DNA of 36,107 nucleotides from Candidatus Colivivens caballi (GCA_018065565.1 JAGHSZ010000064.1:1-36107); one strand, 5' to 3'; positions 17,148 to 25,993 are shown, counted from the first letter of the stretch. A program made the numbers and translations. The notes: generated by a model from the letters alone, not told the origin.

Positions 17148-17185
17148 GTGCCTATACCTTGTCAGTGGTGATTGAATATTTAGTG

Positions 17186-17217
17186 CAAAGGTATGCATTT
17201 TTCACTTTACGACCAAA
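17186..17217 (-). promoter_or_regulatory. ABC-F promoter, TTTG-N20-TACCTTTG
   Basis: Complete Bacteroidota promoter on the minus strand: -33 TTTG at 17217-17214 and -7 TACCTTTG at 17193-17186. Expected transcript start near 17179, giving a 30-base leader before the ATG at 17147. Confidence 0.85.
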
Positions 17218-17265
17218 TGTTCGCGTGAATTATCGCCACCATCGCAATAAAACCTTGCCGATTGT

Positions 17266-17296
17266 TTTGTCAGGTCATTGAAAAACACTAATTTTG
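17266..17296 (+). promoter_or_regulatory. galM promoter, TTTG-N19-TAATTTTG
   Basis: Complete plus-strand promoter: -33 TTTG at 17266-17269 and -7 TAATTTTG at 17289-17296. The transcript would start near 17303, leaving a leader of about 90 bases before the epimerase ATG. Confidence 0.85.
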
Positions 17297-17393
17297 CACG
17301 CAGTATTCTGATGTGAAATGCAGATGTCATGTAGCATCGCCTCCTAATTGCCGTGAAGATAATCAAATCATAAAACCATAAAAAACTATTGAC

Positions 17394-18527
17394 ATGAAAC
17401 AGACTTTCAGATTTTTCCAGGTCATAAAGACCTGTGCACTGGGCTTGTGCCTCATGGGTGCATCGCTTTGTGTAAATGCCAAGAGCGACATCCCTGTGAT
17501 GTCGGCCGAACCATTCGACACCATCGTTGACGGTCGTGCAGTTGCACTCTACACCATTACAAACGGTACGATTGCTGCGCAGATTACAAACTACGGTGGC
17601 TTCATCGTGTCGCTCTATGCTCCCGACAAGGACGGCAAGTATGCCAATCTTGTAACCAACTATTCTGACATCCATCATTATCTGAACTACAATCTCGGTA
17701 TGGTGGGACCGTCAGTCGGTCGTTATGCCAACCGCATTGCCAACGGACAGTTCACTCTCAACGGCAAGCAGTATCAGGTGACTCGCAATCAGGGTCAGCA
17801 TACTCTGCACGGAGGTACAAAGGGCTTTGACCACCAGGTGTGGGAAGTTGTGAAGGCTTCTGGGAAGAAACTGGTGTTGAAGTGTGTCCTGCCTGATGGA
17901 ACCGATGGCTTCCCTGGAACACTGACAACCTATCTCACTTATTCCATTACAAAGGACAACGGACTCTCTGTAGAGTATGAGGCAACAACTGATGCTCCAA
18001 CAGTTGTCAGCATGACCACTCACTCATATTTCAATCTCAACGGAATCGGCAGTGGTGACATCATGACCCACCAGCTGACTGTCAATGCTGATGCAATCAC
18101 TGAGGTTGACCGTGGCGGCATTCCTTCTGGCAAGTTGCTTCCTGTGGAGGGTACTCCTTATGACTTCCGCAACACTGTGACACTGGGCGACCGCATCGTC
18201 GCTGGCCGTGGTTTTGGATTCCCATTCGGTCCTCGTCAGGAAATCCCAGAAGGCAAGGTTGCACAGTATGACCACAACTTCTGCCTGACTCACTCAAAGG
18301 CAAATGCAGTGGAAAAGGTTGTCACACTCTTCGCTCCTGAATCAGGTCGCAAGATGGAGGTGTGGAACAACCACCCTGGCATCCAGATTTATACTGGAGC
18401 GCGTACTGCCATCGCCCTTGAATCACAGATGTACCCAGACTCACCAAATCATCCTGAATTCCCTTCGGTGGTGCTCAACCCTGGTGAGAAGTACAGCCAC
18501 ACCTGCATCTATAAGTTCGTGAAGTGA
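17394..18527 (+). CDS. galM: secreted aldose 1-epimerase (galactose mutarotase)
   Basis: Interconverts alpha and beta anomers of aldoses. The 377-residue protein has an N-terminal signal (about 1-29, ending CVNAKS), so it should act in the periplasm. GalM landmarks are all present: NYGGFIVSLYAPD, GRYANRIANGQF, HTLHGGTKGFDHQVW, DGTDGFPGTL, the catalytic histidine in THSYFNL, and the catalytic glutamate in ALESQMYPDSPNHPEFP. It is a single-gene unit with its own promoter, divergent from the ABC-F gene and convergent with glmM. Its 3' end is part of a 35-bp tandem duplication that includes the stop codon. A periplasmic mutarotase fits the neighbouring secreted glycoside hydrolases. Confidence 0.94.
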   Translation: MKQTFRFFQVIKTCALGLCLMGASLCVNAKSDIPVMSAEPFDTIVDGRAVALYTITNGTIAAQITNYGGFIVSLYAPDKDGKYANLVTNYSDIHHYLNYNLGMVGPSVGRYANRIANGQFTLNGKQYQVTRNQGQHTLHGGTKGFDHQVWEVVKASGKKLVLKCVLPDGTDGFPGTLTTYLTYSITKDNGLSVEYEATTDAPTVVSMTTHSYFNLNGIGSGDIMTHQLTVNADAITEVDRGGIPSGKLLPVEGTPYDFRNTVTLGDRIVAGRGFGFPFGPRQEIPEGKVAQYDHNFCLTHSKANAVEKVVTLFAPESGRKMEVWNNHPGIQIYTGARTAIALESQMYPDSPNHPEFPSVVLNPGEKYSHTCIYKFVK

Positions 18528-18582
18528 CATTTACACACTTGAATTAAAAGTTTGTGAAGTGACAATTACACACTTGAATTAA
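18513..18582. repeat. 35-bp tandem duplication over the galM stop codon
   Basis: Two adjacent 35-base copies (18513-18547 and 18548-18582) differ at two or so positions. The first copy contains the last codons and TGA of galM; the second repeats them after the gene. It is a direct local duplication of the gene's 3' end. Confidence 0.9.
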
Positions 18583-18586
18583 AACA

Positions 18587-18624
18587 GACAAGCGCATCTT
18601 CCGTCGATGGAAGATGCGCTTGTC
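18587..18624. terminator. bidirectional terminator, galM / glmM
   Basis: A perfect 16-base inverted repeat (GACAAGCGCATCTTCC and its complement) with a six-base loop lies between convergent genes. On the minus strand the hairpin is followed by TGTTTTAATTC, on the plus strand by GTTTGAT, so it suits minus-strand glmM best and probably serves both. Confidence 0.82.
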
Positions 18625-18700
18625 GTTTGATATGTGTCACGGCCGAGCGTGTTCAGAACGATGTAGTGTGTGAACAGCAGGGCGTGTGAGTGAGCTGACC

Positions 18701-20095
18701 TTATTTCATTGAATATACAACATCCATGATGCGTCTGCCAATTTCGTCAGCAGCCTCGATAGTGGATGCTTCGCTATAAACGCGGATGATTGGCTCGGTG
18801 TTTGACTTGCGGAGGTGAACCCACTTGTCTTCAAAGTCAATCTTGACACCGTCGATGTCGTTGACCTGGACATTAGGGTCGTTGGTAAACATGTCCTTTA
18901 CCTTTGTCAGGATTGCGTCAACATCGGTAGTTGGGTCGAGGTCGATACGGTTCTTTGCAATCTGGTACTCAGGGTAAGTCTTGCGAAGTTCGCTGACTGT
19001 ACAGCCCTTGTGTGCCAGATGAGAGAGGAACAGTGCTATGCCAACCAGTGCATCGCGGCCATAGTGTGCCTGTGGATAGATGACTCCGCCGTTGCCTTCG
19101 CCTCCGATGATGGCGTTGGTGTCCTTCATCTTGGTTACGACATTGACTTCACCCACTGCTGCGGCATTGTATTCCATGCCATACTTGCGAGTGACATCGC
19201 GCAGGGCACGAGTAGAAGAGAGATTGCTCACTGTGTTGCCTGGTGTGTTGCTCAAAACATAGTCGGCAACTGTGACGAGTGTGTATTCTTCGCCGTACAT
19301 CTTGCCGTCTTCGCATATCATTGCGAGTCGGTCAACATCAGGGTCAACAACGAATGCAACATCGTGGTTGCCTTGCTTCATCAGGTTCATGATGTCGCCG
19401 AGGTTCTTTTCCAGTGGTTCTGGGTTGTGCTGGAAGTCGCCAGTTGGGTCGTCGTAGAGTGGGGTGACAGACTCCACACCGAGAGCCTTGAACAGCATTG
19501 GCAGAATGATGCCACCGACGGAATTCACTGAATCGAATGCAACACGGAACTGTGCTTCACGAATGGCTTCAATGTCAACGAGTGGGAGGTTGAGAACCAT
19601 GTCAACATGGCGCTGGTTGTATGTGTCGTCCTCGCGGTATTTGCCAAGTTGGTCAACTTCTGCATAGTCGAAGTCTTCCTGCTCTGCAATGGTCAGCACC
19701 TGGTTGCCCTCGATGGCATTGAGGAATTCTCCACGATGGTTGAGGAGTTTCAGTGCATTCCAGTGGCGTGGGTTGTGACTTGCAGTGATGATGATACCAC
19801 CACATGCACCTTCCATGACTACTGCAATCTCGGTAGTTGGAGTTGATGCGAGACCGATGTTGACAACATCAAATCCCATGCCCATCAATGTTCCGCAGAC
19901 TACATTCTTTACCATTTCGCCTGAGATGCGTGCGTCACGGCCAACAACAATTTTGTTGCTCTTGACGGTAGTAGTGCGGCGAATCAGTGTGGCATAAGCC
20001 GATGTGAATTTCACAATGTCGAGTGGGTTAAGACCCTCTCCTGCGGCGCCTCCGATAGTTCCTCGGATGCCGGAAATAGATTTAATTAAACTCAT
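18701..20095 (-). CDS. glmM: phosphoglucosamine mutase-type alpha-D-phosphohexomutase
   Basis: Converts glucosamine-6-phosphate to glucosamine-1-phosphate for peptidoglycan and LPS precursors, if GlmM; other phosphohexomutase substrates (mannose or glucose phosphates) are possible. The 464-residue protein has the four phosphohexomutase regions: the phosphoserine loop TASHNPRHWNALK, the metal loop DPDVDRLA, the sugar loop GGEGNGGVIYP, and the phosphate-binding RKSNTEPIIRVY near the C-terminus. The N-terminus SGIRGTIGG is typical. It starts 39 bases after the DUF4827 gene and is the last gene of an rpe-DUF4827-glmM unit. Confidence 0.9.
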   Translation of the reverse strand: MSLIKSISGIRGTIGGAAGEGLNPLDIVKFTSAYATLIRRTTTVKSNKIVVGRDARISGEMVKNVVCGTLMGMGFDVVNIGLASTPTTEIAVVMEGACGGIIITASHNPRHWNALKLLNHRGEFLNAIEGNQVLTIAEQEDFDYAEVDQLGKYREDDTYNQRHVDMVLNLPLVDIEAIREAQFRVAFDSVNSVGGIILPMLFKALGVESVTPLYDDPTGDFQHNPEPLEKNLGDIMNLMKQGNHDVAFVVDPDVDRLAMICEDGKMYGEEYTLVTVADYVLSNTPGNTVSNLSSTRALRDVTRKYGMEYNAAAVGEVNVVTKMKDTNAIIGGEGNGGVIYPQAHYGRDALVGIALFLSHLAHKGCTVSELRKTYPEYQIAKNRIDLDPTTDVDAILTKVKDMFTNDPNVQVNDIDGVKIDFEDKWVHLRKSNTEPIIRVYSEASTIEAADEIGRRIMDVVYSMK

Positions 20096-20134
20096 ATAGT
20101 ATTCTGTTATTAGTGTAACCTTAACTATAAATGC

Positions 20135-20839
20135 TTACAGGCCCAGCATGTAGTTGATTTCATAATACATTGGCAGGACATAGCCCGATGCATCGCTTGT
20201 GCCCGATGAGTGAGGAACGATGAGGCGGACTTTTGCCTCTTTGCCTGCCATGCGGGTCAGCAGAATGTAGTCGAGTGGCTTGAGCCAGCCCTTTGGCACA
20301 ACTGAACCGTATTTGCGGAACATTGAACCTTCGGTGAATGATGCAGTGTAGGAACGGCCCTGGTGGGTGTATTTGCAGAGCATCTTGTCGGTGGAACTGT
20401 TGTTGCCTGTTGAAAGTTCGCTGGTGAGACCGATGTCGTCGAATATGTTGTCGCAGGCAATGTAGCCATTCTGAATGTCGTATTCCATGAAGCGGCAGAG
20501 CAGCACTTTCGATATGGTGCTGTCGGTCGATTGTTCCTTTGCCATCTGTGCCATGGACTTTCCTTCGCCACGGCGAATGATTTGCATGTAGATGCCATCG
20601 TCTTCAAACAGCACAAACTCGTTGCGTGCTGTGTCGGTCATTGAGTCCTGTGCAATAAACTGCTTCTCGCTGATGACGGTGATGGGACCGCAGACGATGT
20701 TGTCCTCGATAAACTTGTTGATGCTTCGCTTCTCTTTGTCTTTCTTGTCGGCGTAAGTCTCGTCGTCATCACAGCTCATCACTGTGAACGAAGTGAATGC
20801 GAGTGCCAGTACTCCTATTATATATATAAGTTTTTTCAT
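20135..20839 (-). CDS. DUF4827-type lipoprotein with FKBP-like fold pattern
   Basis: 234 residues from the ATG at 20839; the open frame extends upstream to 21082 but overlaps rpe and lacks sense there. The N-terminus is a lipoprotein signal with a lipobox-like cysteine at VMSCDDD, so it is probably anchored to a membrane facing the periplasm. The mature part follows the FKBP-type peptidyl-prolyl isomerase pattern: GIYMQIIRRGEG, then VLLCRFMEYDIQNGYIACD, then the KPLDYILLTRMAGKEAKVRL helix-strand and IVPHSSG...YVLPMYYEINYML. Canonical aromatic active-site residues are not clearly kept, so enzyme activity is doubtful. I recall DUF4827 genes near rpe and glmM in other Bacteroidales. The function is unknown; a folding or envelope role is an inference. 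Confidence 0.75.
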   Translation of the reverse strand: MKKLIYIIGVLALAFTSFTVMSCDDDETYADKKDKEKRSINKFIEDNIVCGPITVISEKQFIAQDSMTDTARNEFVLFEDDGIYMQIIRRGEGKSMAQMAKEQSTDSTISKVLLCRFMEYDIQNGYIACDNIFDDIGLTSELSTGNNSSTDKMLCKYTHQGRSYTASFTEGSMFRKYGSVVPKGWLKPLDYILLTRMAGKEAKVRLIVPHSSGTSDASGYVLPMYYEINYMLGL

Positions 20840-20915
20840 CGTGTTGTTGATAAGTTTTATGATTTCCGCAGGTGCTCTGCTTGCACAAGTTGCGTGGCGC
20901 GTCTGTCGTGCTGGA

Positions 20916-21563
20916 TTACGACAGGGCTTTGAGTTCCTTGATTCGTGCCTTTGGATAGCGGTTATCGAAAATGTAGCTGCCTGCCACCAGTACATCGACG
21001 CCTGCTTCTGCCAGACGAGGTGCGGTCTCGGCATTGACTCCGCCGTCAACCTGTATGAGTGCCTTTGAACCTGTCCGCTCAATCAACTGACGGAGAACCT
21101 TGACCTTGTCGATGGAGTGCTCGATGAACTTCTGTCCGCCGAAGCCTGGATTGACAGTCATGAGCAGCACCATGTCAACATCCTGAATGATGTCCTCAAG
21201 CATGCACACTGGTGTGGCAGGGTTGAGTGTCACTGCTGCCTTCATTCCGGCATCGTGAATCATCTGGATGACTTTGTTGAGATGAGGACAAGCCTCGTAG
21301 TGGACATTCACGATGGAGACTTCGAGCTTCGCAAGGCGTGCAATGTATTTTTCGGGCTGGACAATCATCAAATGGACATCGAGCGGCTTCTGTGTGCGCT
21401 TGGCAACAGCTTCCAGCACGGAGAATCCAAAGCTGATGTTAGGGACAAATACTCCGTCCATGATGTCGAGATGTAACCAGTCGGCTTCACTTTCGTTGAT
21501 CATTTCGATTTCTCTTGCTATATGCCCAAAGTTGGCTGCAAGAAGTGATGGAGAAACTATCAT
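20916..21563 (-). CDS. rpe: ribulose-phosphate 3-epimerase
   Basis: Interconverts ribulose-5-phosphate and xylulose-5-phosphate in the pentose phosphate pathway. The 215-residue TIM barrel is full length. Visible are SPSLLAANF at the N-terminus, the metal/catalytic strand HLDIMDGVFVPN, DVHLMIVQPE, VNPGFGGQKF and the catalytic aspartate with the phosphate loop in QVDGGVNAETAP. It is the first gene of a minus-strand unit and has a complete promoter just upstream (21592-21622). The following DUF4827 gene starts 76 bases after its stop. Confidence 0.97.
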   Translation of the reverse strand: MIVSPSLLAANFGHIAREIEMINESEADWLHLDIMDGVFVPNISFGFSVLEAVAKRTQKPLDVHLMIVQPEKYIARLAKLEVSIVNVHYEACPHLNKVIQMIHDAGMKAAVTLNPATPVCMLEDIIQDVDMVLLMTVNPGFGGQKFIEHSIDKVKVLRQLIERTGSKALIQVDGGVNAETAPRLAEAGVDVLVAGSYIFDNRYPKARIKELKALS

Positions 21564-21591
21564 GTGACTTTTACTTTATGTGTTAATGGTG

Positions 21592-21622
21592 CAAAGATAC
21601 TATTTATTTGCAACTTGGCAAA
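21592..21622 (-). promoter_or_regulatory. rpe promoter, TTTG-N19-TATCTTTG
   Basis: Complete minus-strand promoter: -33 TTTG at 21622-21619 and -7 TATCTTTG at 21599-21592, placing the transcript start near 21585, about 22 bases before the rpe ATG. Confidence 0.86.
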
Positions 21623-21674
21623 GTGATAAGTGCAATAATTTGCAATTATTAATTGACATTTGACAAATAATTCC

Positions 21675-21682
21675 TATCTTTG
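21675..21682 (+). promoter_or_regulatory. nrnA -7 promoter box TATCTTTG
   Basis: Plus-strand TAnnTTTG box with only a weak TTGA in the -33 position. It implies a start near 21689, after the first base of the longer open frame at 21680, and so supports the internal ATG at 21773 as the true start. Confidence 0.6.
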
Positions 21683-21772
21683 CACTTGTATTTAAGTACA
21701 ATTTCTCCTGTTCTGGATGCTTGCGCCCTCGAGTCGGCTCAATTGGTAGTGTCCAGACACAACAATGCGATT

Positions 21773-22807
21773 ATGCTTACACAGAAAATATCACATATTG
21801 AAGTTGAGGAAGCAAAGCGGATGTTTGAGCACTGCCGCAATGTGGTAATCGTCACTCATGCATCAGCTGACGGAGATGCCATCGGGTCGTCGCTTGGCAT
21901 GTATGAATACCTCAGGAAGAAAGGTAAGGATGTGAGGGTAGTGGTGCCAAACTATTTCCCTGATTTCCTGAAATGGATGAAGGATGCCGACCAGATCATA
22001 ATGTATGACCGGCACTATGCCAAGGCAAAGATGTTTATCGAACGCGCTGACCTCATCCTGTGCCTTGACTTGAACGAGCCTAAGCGCATGGACAACCTTG
22101 CCGACCCTGTCGTGATGTCAAAGGCAAAGAAGATGATGATTGATCATCACCTTAATCCAAGCAAATTCTGCGACTTGACAATCTCTTATCCGTCAGTAAG
22201 TAGCGCCAGCGAACTCGTGTTCCGACTCATCGACTCTATGGGCGGTTTGTCACAACTGACGAAGGCTGGGGCAGAGGACATTTATGCAGGAATGTGTACT
22301 GACACAGGTAAGTTCTCGTTTAATTCCAACGACCCTGACATCTTCCTCATCATTGCAGAACTACTGAAAAAAGGCATTGACAAGGACAAAATCATACGAA
22401 ACATCTACAACAACTATACAGAAGGCCGTTTCCGTCTTCTTGGCTACATACTGAGCCAGAAGTTGAAGGTGCTTCCGGAATATCATGCAGCATTCTTTAC
22501 ACTGACAAAAGATGAACTCAACCAGTTCCAGTATTTGAAGGGAGATACGGAGGGGGTGGTCAATATGCCACTTGAAATCAAGGGCACTAAACTCTGCATT
22601 TTCCTTCGTGAAGATACTGAAAAACCACGCATACTGTGCTCGCTGCGCAGTGTTGACGACTTCCCTGCCAATAAGGTGGCTGCCGATTTCTTCAACGGCG
22701 GAGGTCATCTCAATGCAGCTGGTGGTCAGATGCCTTGTACACTTGACGAGGCGGTCGAAGTCATTTATAAGGCGCTGGATGCATATAAGGATTTGCTTCA
22801 AGCCTGA
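21773..22807 (+). CDS. nrnA: DHH-family oligoribonuclease / pAp phosphatase (NrnA type)
   Basis: Manganese-dependent enzyme that degrades very short RNA (nano-RNA) and 3'-phosphoadenosine 5'-phosphate. With the start at 21773 it has 344 residues. DHH domain motifs are VTHASADGDAIGSSLG (about 27-42), LCLDLNE, the name-giving MMIDHHLNP (about 120) and GMCTDTGKFSFN; the C-terminal DHHA1 domain has FFNGGGHLNAAGGQM. In the first motif the usual proline before DGDA is alanine. The open frame begins at a TTG at 21680, but that lies inside the predicted -7 box. It is divergent from rpe, across a compact two-way promoter region. Confidence 0.93.
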   Translation: MLTQKISHIEVEEAKRMFEHCRNVVIVTHASADGDAIGSSLGMYEYLRKKGKDVRVVVPNYFPDFLKWMKDADQIIMYDRHYAKAKMFIERADLILCLDLNEPKRMDNLADPVVMSKAKKMMIDHHLNPSKFCDLTISYPSVSSASELVFRLIDSMGGLSQLTKAGAEDIYAGMCTDTGKFSFNSNDPDIFLIIAELLKKGIDKDKIIRNIYNNYTEGRFRLLGYILSQKLKVLPEYHAAFFTLTKDELNQFQYLKGDTEGVVNMPLEIKGTKLCIFLREDTEKPRILCSLRSVDDFPANKVAADFFNGGGHLNAAGGQMPCTLDEAVEVIYKALDAYKDLLQA

Positions 22808-22895
22808 ACCCCTTGGCATGAACCAACCAATGTATAAAACAGTGTGTAATGTGAAACTCAACAATTAGTATTAATAAGTCAAATTCAAATTTACA

Positions 22896-24938
22896 ATGAA
22901 CAAAGCTATTATTAAGAGCATCCTTTGCTCGGCATTATTTGCAATGTGCTCATCGATGATGGCACAGGTGGCAACCGTGAGCAGTCCTGACGGACGACTG
23001 AAAGTTGACCTCGACCTCAGAAACGGTCAGCCAGTGTACTCTGTGTCGTACGATGAAAAGAAAATGCTTGAAGAGTCTCCACTCGGATTCAAGAGCAATA
23101 TCGGCGATTTCAGTACAGGCCTCTCGGTGCGCGAACCCGATCCAAGTAAGGTGCAGACAACTCATGTCGAAAAGAAATATGCGATGACCCGCATCAAGAA
23201 GAGTCAAATCGAATATGAAGCAAATGTCTATAACTTCTGCTTAAAGGCAGGCGAGGGCCGTCGTCAGCGTCAGATGGACATCGTGTTCTATGTGAGCAAC
23301 AACGACATTGCTTTCCGTTATGAAATTCCTCGTCACGGCGATACAGGCAGCATCCGCATCATGAACGAAGAGACTGGTTTCCGTTTCCCAATGCAGACCA
23401 CAACCTTCATGTGTCCTCAGAGCGATGCAATGGTTGGCTGGAAGCGTACTAAGCCAAGCTATGAAGAGGGTTACAGTTATGACCGTCCACTCGCAGAGTC
23501 AAAGGCTCGTCACGGCTTCACCTTCCCTTGCCTGTTCAAGGTGGGCGAAGACGGATGGGTGCTCGTTAGTGAGACTGGCAACGACAGCCGCTACTGCGGA
23601 TGCCGACTCAGCGACTTGAAGGAGGGCAACATGTACACGGTCGATTTCCCAATGCCAGAAGAAAACAACGGCAACGGAACCATCGAACCTGCATTTGCAC
23701 TCCCAGGCGCAACTCCTTGGCGTACCATCACGGTAGGTAAGACACTTGCTCCAATCGTTGAGACAACTGCTCCTTGGAACACTCTTACTCCAAAATATGG
23801 CGCAGAACAAAACCCTGAAACAGGCGATGATGAAATACTTCTCCGCACTTACCCTAAGAAGGAGTTCAAGTTTGGCAAGAGCACATGGAGCTGGATTGTC
23901 TGGCAGGATGCCAGCATGAACTGGAACGACCAGTGTGCATATATCGACCTTGCAAGCCAACTCGGTTACCAGTACATCCTCATCGATGCAGGGTGGGACG
24001 AACAACTCGGCTACAAGAAGATGGAAGACCTCATCCGGTATGCTCACATCAAGAATGTCGATGTGTTCCTGTGGTTCAGTTCAAGTGGTTACTGGAACGA
24101 CATCGTGCAGAGCCCAATCAACAAGATGGACAACTCAATCAGCCGCAAGGAAGTGATGCGCTGGATGAAGAAGAACGGTGTGAAGGGTATAAAGGTTGAC
24201 TTCTGGGGAGGCGACAAGCAGGAGACATTCCGCCAGTATGAAGAAGTGTTCAGTGATGCATACGACAACGACCTCATGGTCATCTGCCGCGGATGCACCC
24301 TCCCTCGTGGATGGGAAATGCTCTATCCAAACTATGTGGGCAGCGAGGCAGTGCTTGCATCCGAGAACCTCGTGTTCTCACAGGGCGCTTGCGACAAGGA
24401 GGCAAAGGATACCAGCACACATCCATTCATCCGCAATGCAGTGGGCTGCATGGAGTGGGGTGGTTCATTCCTCAACCGTCAGCTCGGCCGTGGCAACAAG
24501 CGTGGACCAAAGCGTACAACAACTGACTGTCACGAACTGGCTCAGGCAGTGCTTTTCCAGAACCCAATCCAGAACTTCGCCGTCACCCCTGAGAACATGC
24601 TTCCAGAGAGCGAAGGTGGCGCTCCTCAGGTCAGCATCGACTTCATGAAGCAGGTGCCTACAACTTGGGACGACACAAAGTATGTCGCTGGTTACCCTGG
24701 TCAGTTTGCCGTATTGGCACGCCAGAACTCGGGCAAGTGGTACATTGCGGGCAACAATGCAAGCGACGAATGCGACAAGGTGCTCGACCTCTCTCGTTTC
24801 GTAAAGAAAGGCGATGTGGTTACACTTTACAGTGACAAGGCTGACAGCGAACCACAGCGCACAGAATTAAAGATTAAGGATCCAAAGAAGGTGAAGGTTC
24901 ACATGCTTCACAATGGTGGATTCGTAATTGTTAAATAA
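22896..24938 (+). CDS. secreted glycoside hydrolase family 97 enzyme
   Basis: GH97 enzymes are Bacteroidota alpha-glucosidases (inverting, SusB type) or alpha-galactosidase-type retaining enzymes. The 680-residue protein has a signal peptide (about 1-23, ending MMAQ), an N-terminal beta-sandwich (about 25-290), a TIM barrel (about 300-575) and a C-terminal beta domain. The barrel shows WQDASMNWNDQ, YILIDAGWDEQ and GVKGIKVDFWGGDKQ; the aspartate in KVDFWGGD occupies the nucleophile position of the retaining branch, so an alpha-galactosidase-like activity is the better guess. The segment CRGCTLPRGWEMLYPN has arginine where I expect a histidine (FHG) in most members. Its stop lies six bases before aroB, so the two are probably on one transcript even though their roles are unrelated. 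Confidence 0.93.
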   Translation: MNKAIIKSILCSALFAMCSSMMAQVATVSSPDGRLKVDLDLRNGQPVYSVSYDEKKMLEESPLGFKSNIGDFSTGLSVREPDPSKVQTTHVEKKYAMTRIKKSQIEYEANVYNFCLKAGEGRRQRQMDIVFYVSNNDIAFRYEIPRHGDTGSIRIMNEETGFRFPMQTTTFMCPQSDAMVGWKRTKPSYEEGYSYDRPLAESKARHGFTFPCLFKVGEDGWVLVSETGNDSRYCGCRLSDLKEGNMYTVDFPMPEENNGNGTIEPAFALPGATPWRTITVGKTLAPIVETTAPWNTLTPKYGAEQNPETGDDEILLRTYPKKEFKFGKSTWSWIVWQDASMNWNDQCAYIDLASQLGYQYILIDAGWDEQLGYKKMEDLIRYAHIKNVDVFLWFSSSGYWNDIVQSPINKMDNSISRKEVMRWMKKNGVKGIKVDFWGGDKQETFRQYEEVFSDAYDNDLMVICRGCTLPRGWEMLYPNYVGSEAVLASENLVFSQGACDKEAKDTSTHPFIRNAVGCMEWGGSFLNRQLGRGNKRGPKRTTTDCHELAQAVLFQNPIQNFAVTPENMLPESEGGAPQVSIDFMKQVPTTWDDTKYVAGYPGQFAVLARQNSGKWYIAGNNASDECDKVLDLSRFVKKGDVVTLYSDKADSEPQRTELKIKDPKKVKVHMLHNGGFVIVK

Positions 24939-24944
24939 AAGTAA

Positions 24945-25934
24945 ATGGCATACGACAAAGTATTTATTCTGACAGATGAACACACTCACGAGCTCTGCTG
25001 GCCATTGGTCAGCGGGCTCGAGAGTCTGCAAGGTGCCTGCCACATCGTGATTCCGGCAGGCGATGTAAACAAGAATCTTGATACAGCTCAGACCGTGTGG
25101 CGACAGCTGACCGAACATGGTGCCACTCGCCAGAGCGTGGTGGTCAACATCGGTGGCGGCATGGTTACAGACCTGGGCGGTTTCGTCGCATCCACATTCA
25201 AGCGGGGCATCAAGTACATCAACATCCCGACCACACTGCTGGCAATGGTTGATGCTTCGGTCGGAGGCAAGACGGGAGTGAACTTTGCAGGACTGAAAAA
25301 TGAAATCGGAGTCTTCGCCGAACCTGCCCGCGTGATTCTGGACACCAAGTTCTTGCAGACACTCGACAGGGAGAACCTTCTGTCGGGATATGCAGAGATG
25401 CTGAAACACGGACTGCTCTCGAAGTCCGACATGCTCGACGAACTCCTTGCTTTCGACATTGACAACATCGACTACACTGCAATGGACCGCATGGTGCGTC
25501 GCAGCATCGGGGTGAAGAAAATGTTTGTCGAGAAGGACATCCACGAGAAGGACGTGCGCAAGGCTCTGAACTTCGGCCACACCATCGGCCATGCGTTCGA
25601 GAGTTTCGCCATGGACAAAGGCACGCCTGTGCTTCATGGCTATGCCGTGGCATGGGGCATGATCTGCGAACTCTATCTGTCGGCTGCCTATTATGAGTTC
25701 CCGACAGAACTGATGCACACAGTCGTCCGCTTCCTCACCGAACATTACGGCAAGATGGACATCACGTGCGACGACTATGAGCAAATCTTCAACTATGTCA
25801 CCCACGACAAGAAAAACTCATACGACACAATCCGCTGCACACTCCTCAGCGGACTTGGCCGTGTACGCATCGGCCGCCCAATCACCCGTGAACAAGTGAA
25901 CGAGGCGCTCGACTTCTATCGTGACGGTCAGTAA
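24945..25934 (+). CDS. aroB: 3-dehydroquinate synthase
   Basis: Second step of the shikimate pathway: DAHP to 3-dehydroquinate, using NAD and a divalent metal. Family motifs are present: NIGGGMVTDLGGFVASTFKR, the substrate/NAD loop NIPTTLLAMVDASVGGKTGVN, the metal glutamate in GYAEMLKHG, and the histidines of NFGHTIGHAFE and HGYAVAWGM. It has 329 residues, about 20-30 fewer than usual. The missing part is the first strand, and the only way to extend it would be to overlap the GH97 gene six bases upstream, so a shortened N-terminus seems real. Likely translated on the GH97 transcript. Confidence 0.95.
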   Translation: MAYDKVFILTDEHTHELCWPLVSGLESLQGACHIVIPAGDVNKNLDTAQTVWRQLTEHGATRQSVVVNIGGGMVTDLGGFVASTFKRGIKYINIPTTLLAMVDASVGGKTGVNFAGLKNEIGVFAEPARVILDTKFLQTLDRENLLSGYAEMLKHGLLSKSDMLDELLAFDIDNIDYTAMDRMVRRSIGVKKMFVEKDIHEKDVRKALNFGHTIGHAFESFAMDKGTPVLHGYAVAWGMICELYLSAAYYEFPTELMHTVVRFLTEHYGKMDITCDDYEQIFNYVTHDKKNSYDTIRCTLLSGLGRVRIGRPITREQVNEALDFYRDGQ

Positions 25935-25993
25935 CAGCTCCCCCCGTCCTGGAAGTAAGAGGCAGGGAGAAGGTCAAAAAAAACTGAAAAACG

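Noticed and set aside
20840..21082. 81-residue N-terminal extension of the DUF4827 protein
   Set aside because: It overlaps rpe in another frame and precedes a proper lipoprotein signal; the start at 20839 is better.
24867..25805. 312-codon minus-strand open frame opposite aroB
   Set aside because: It is an antisense shadow of a clearly conserved gene, with no family resemblance and no promoter.
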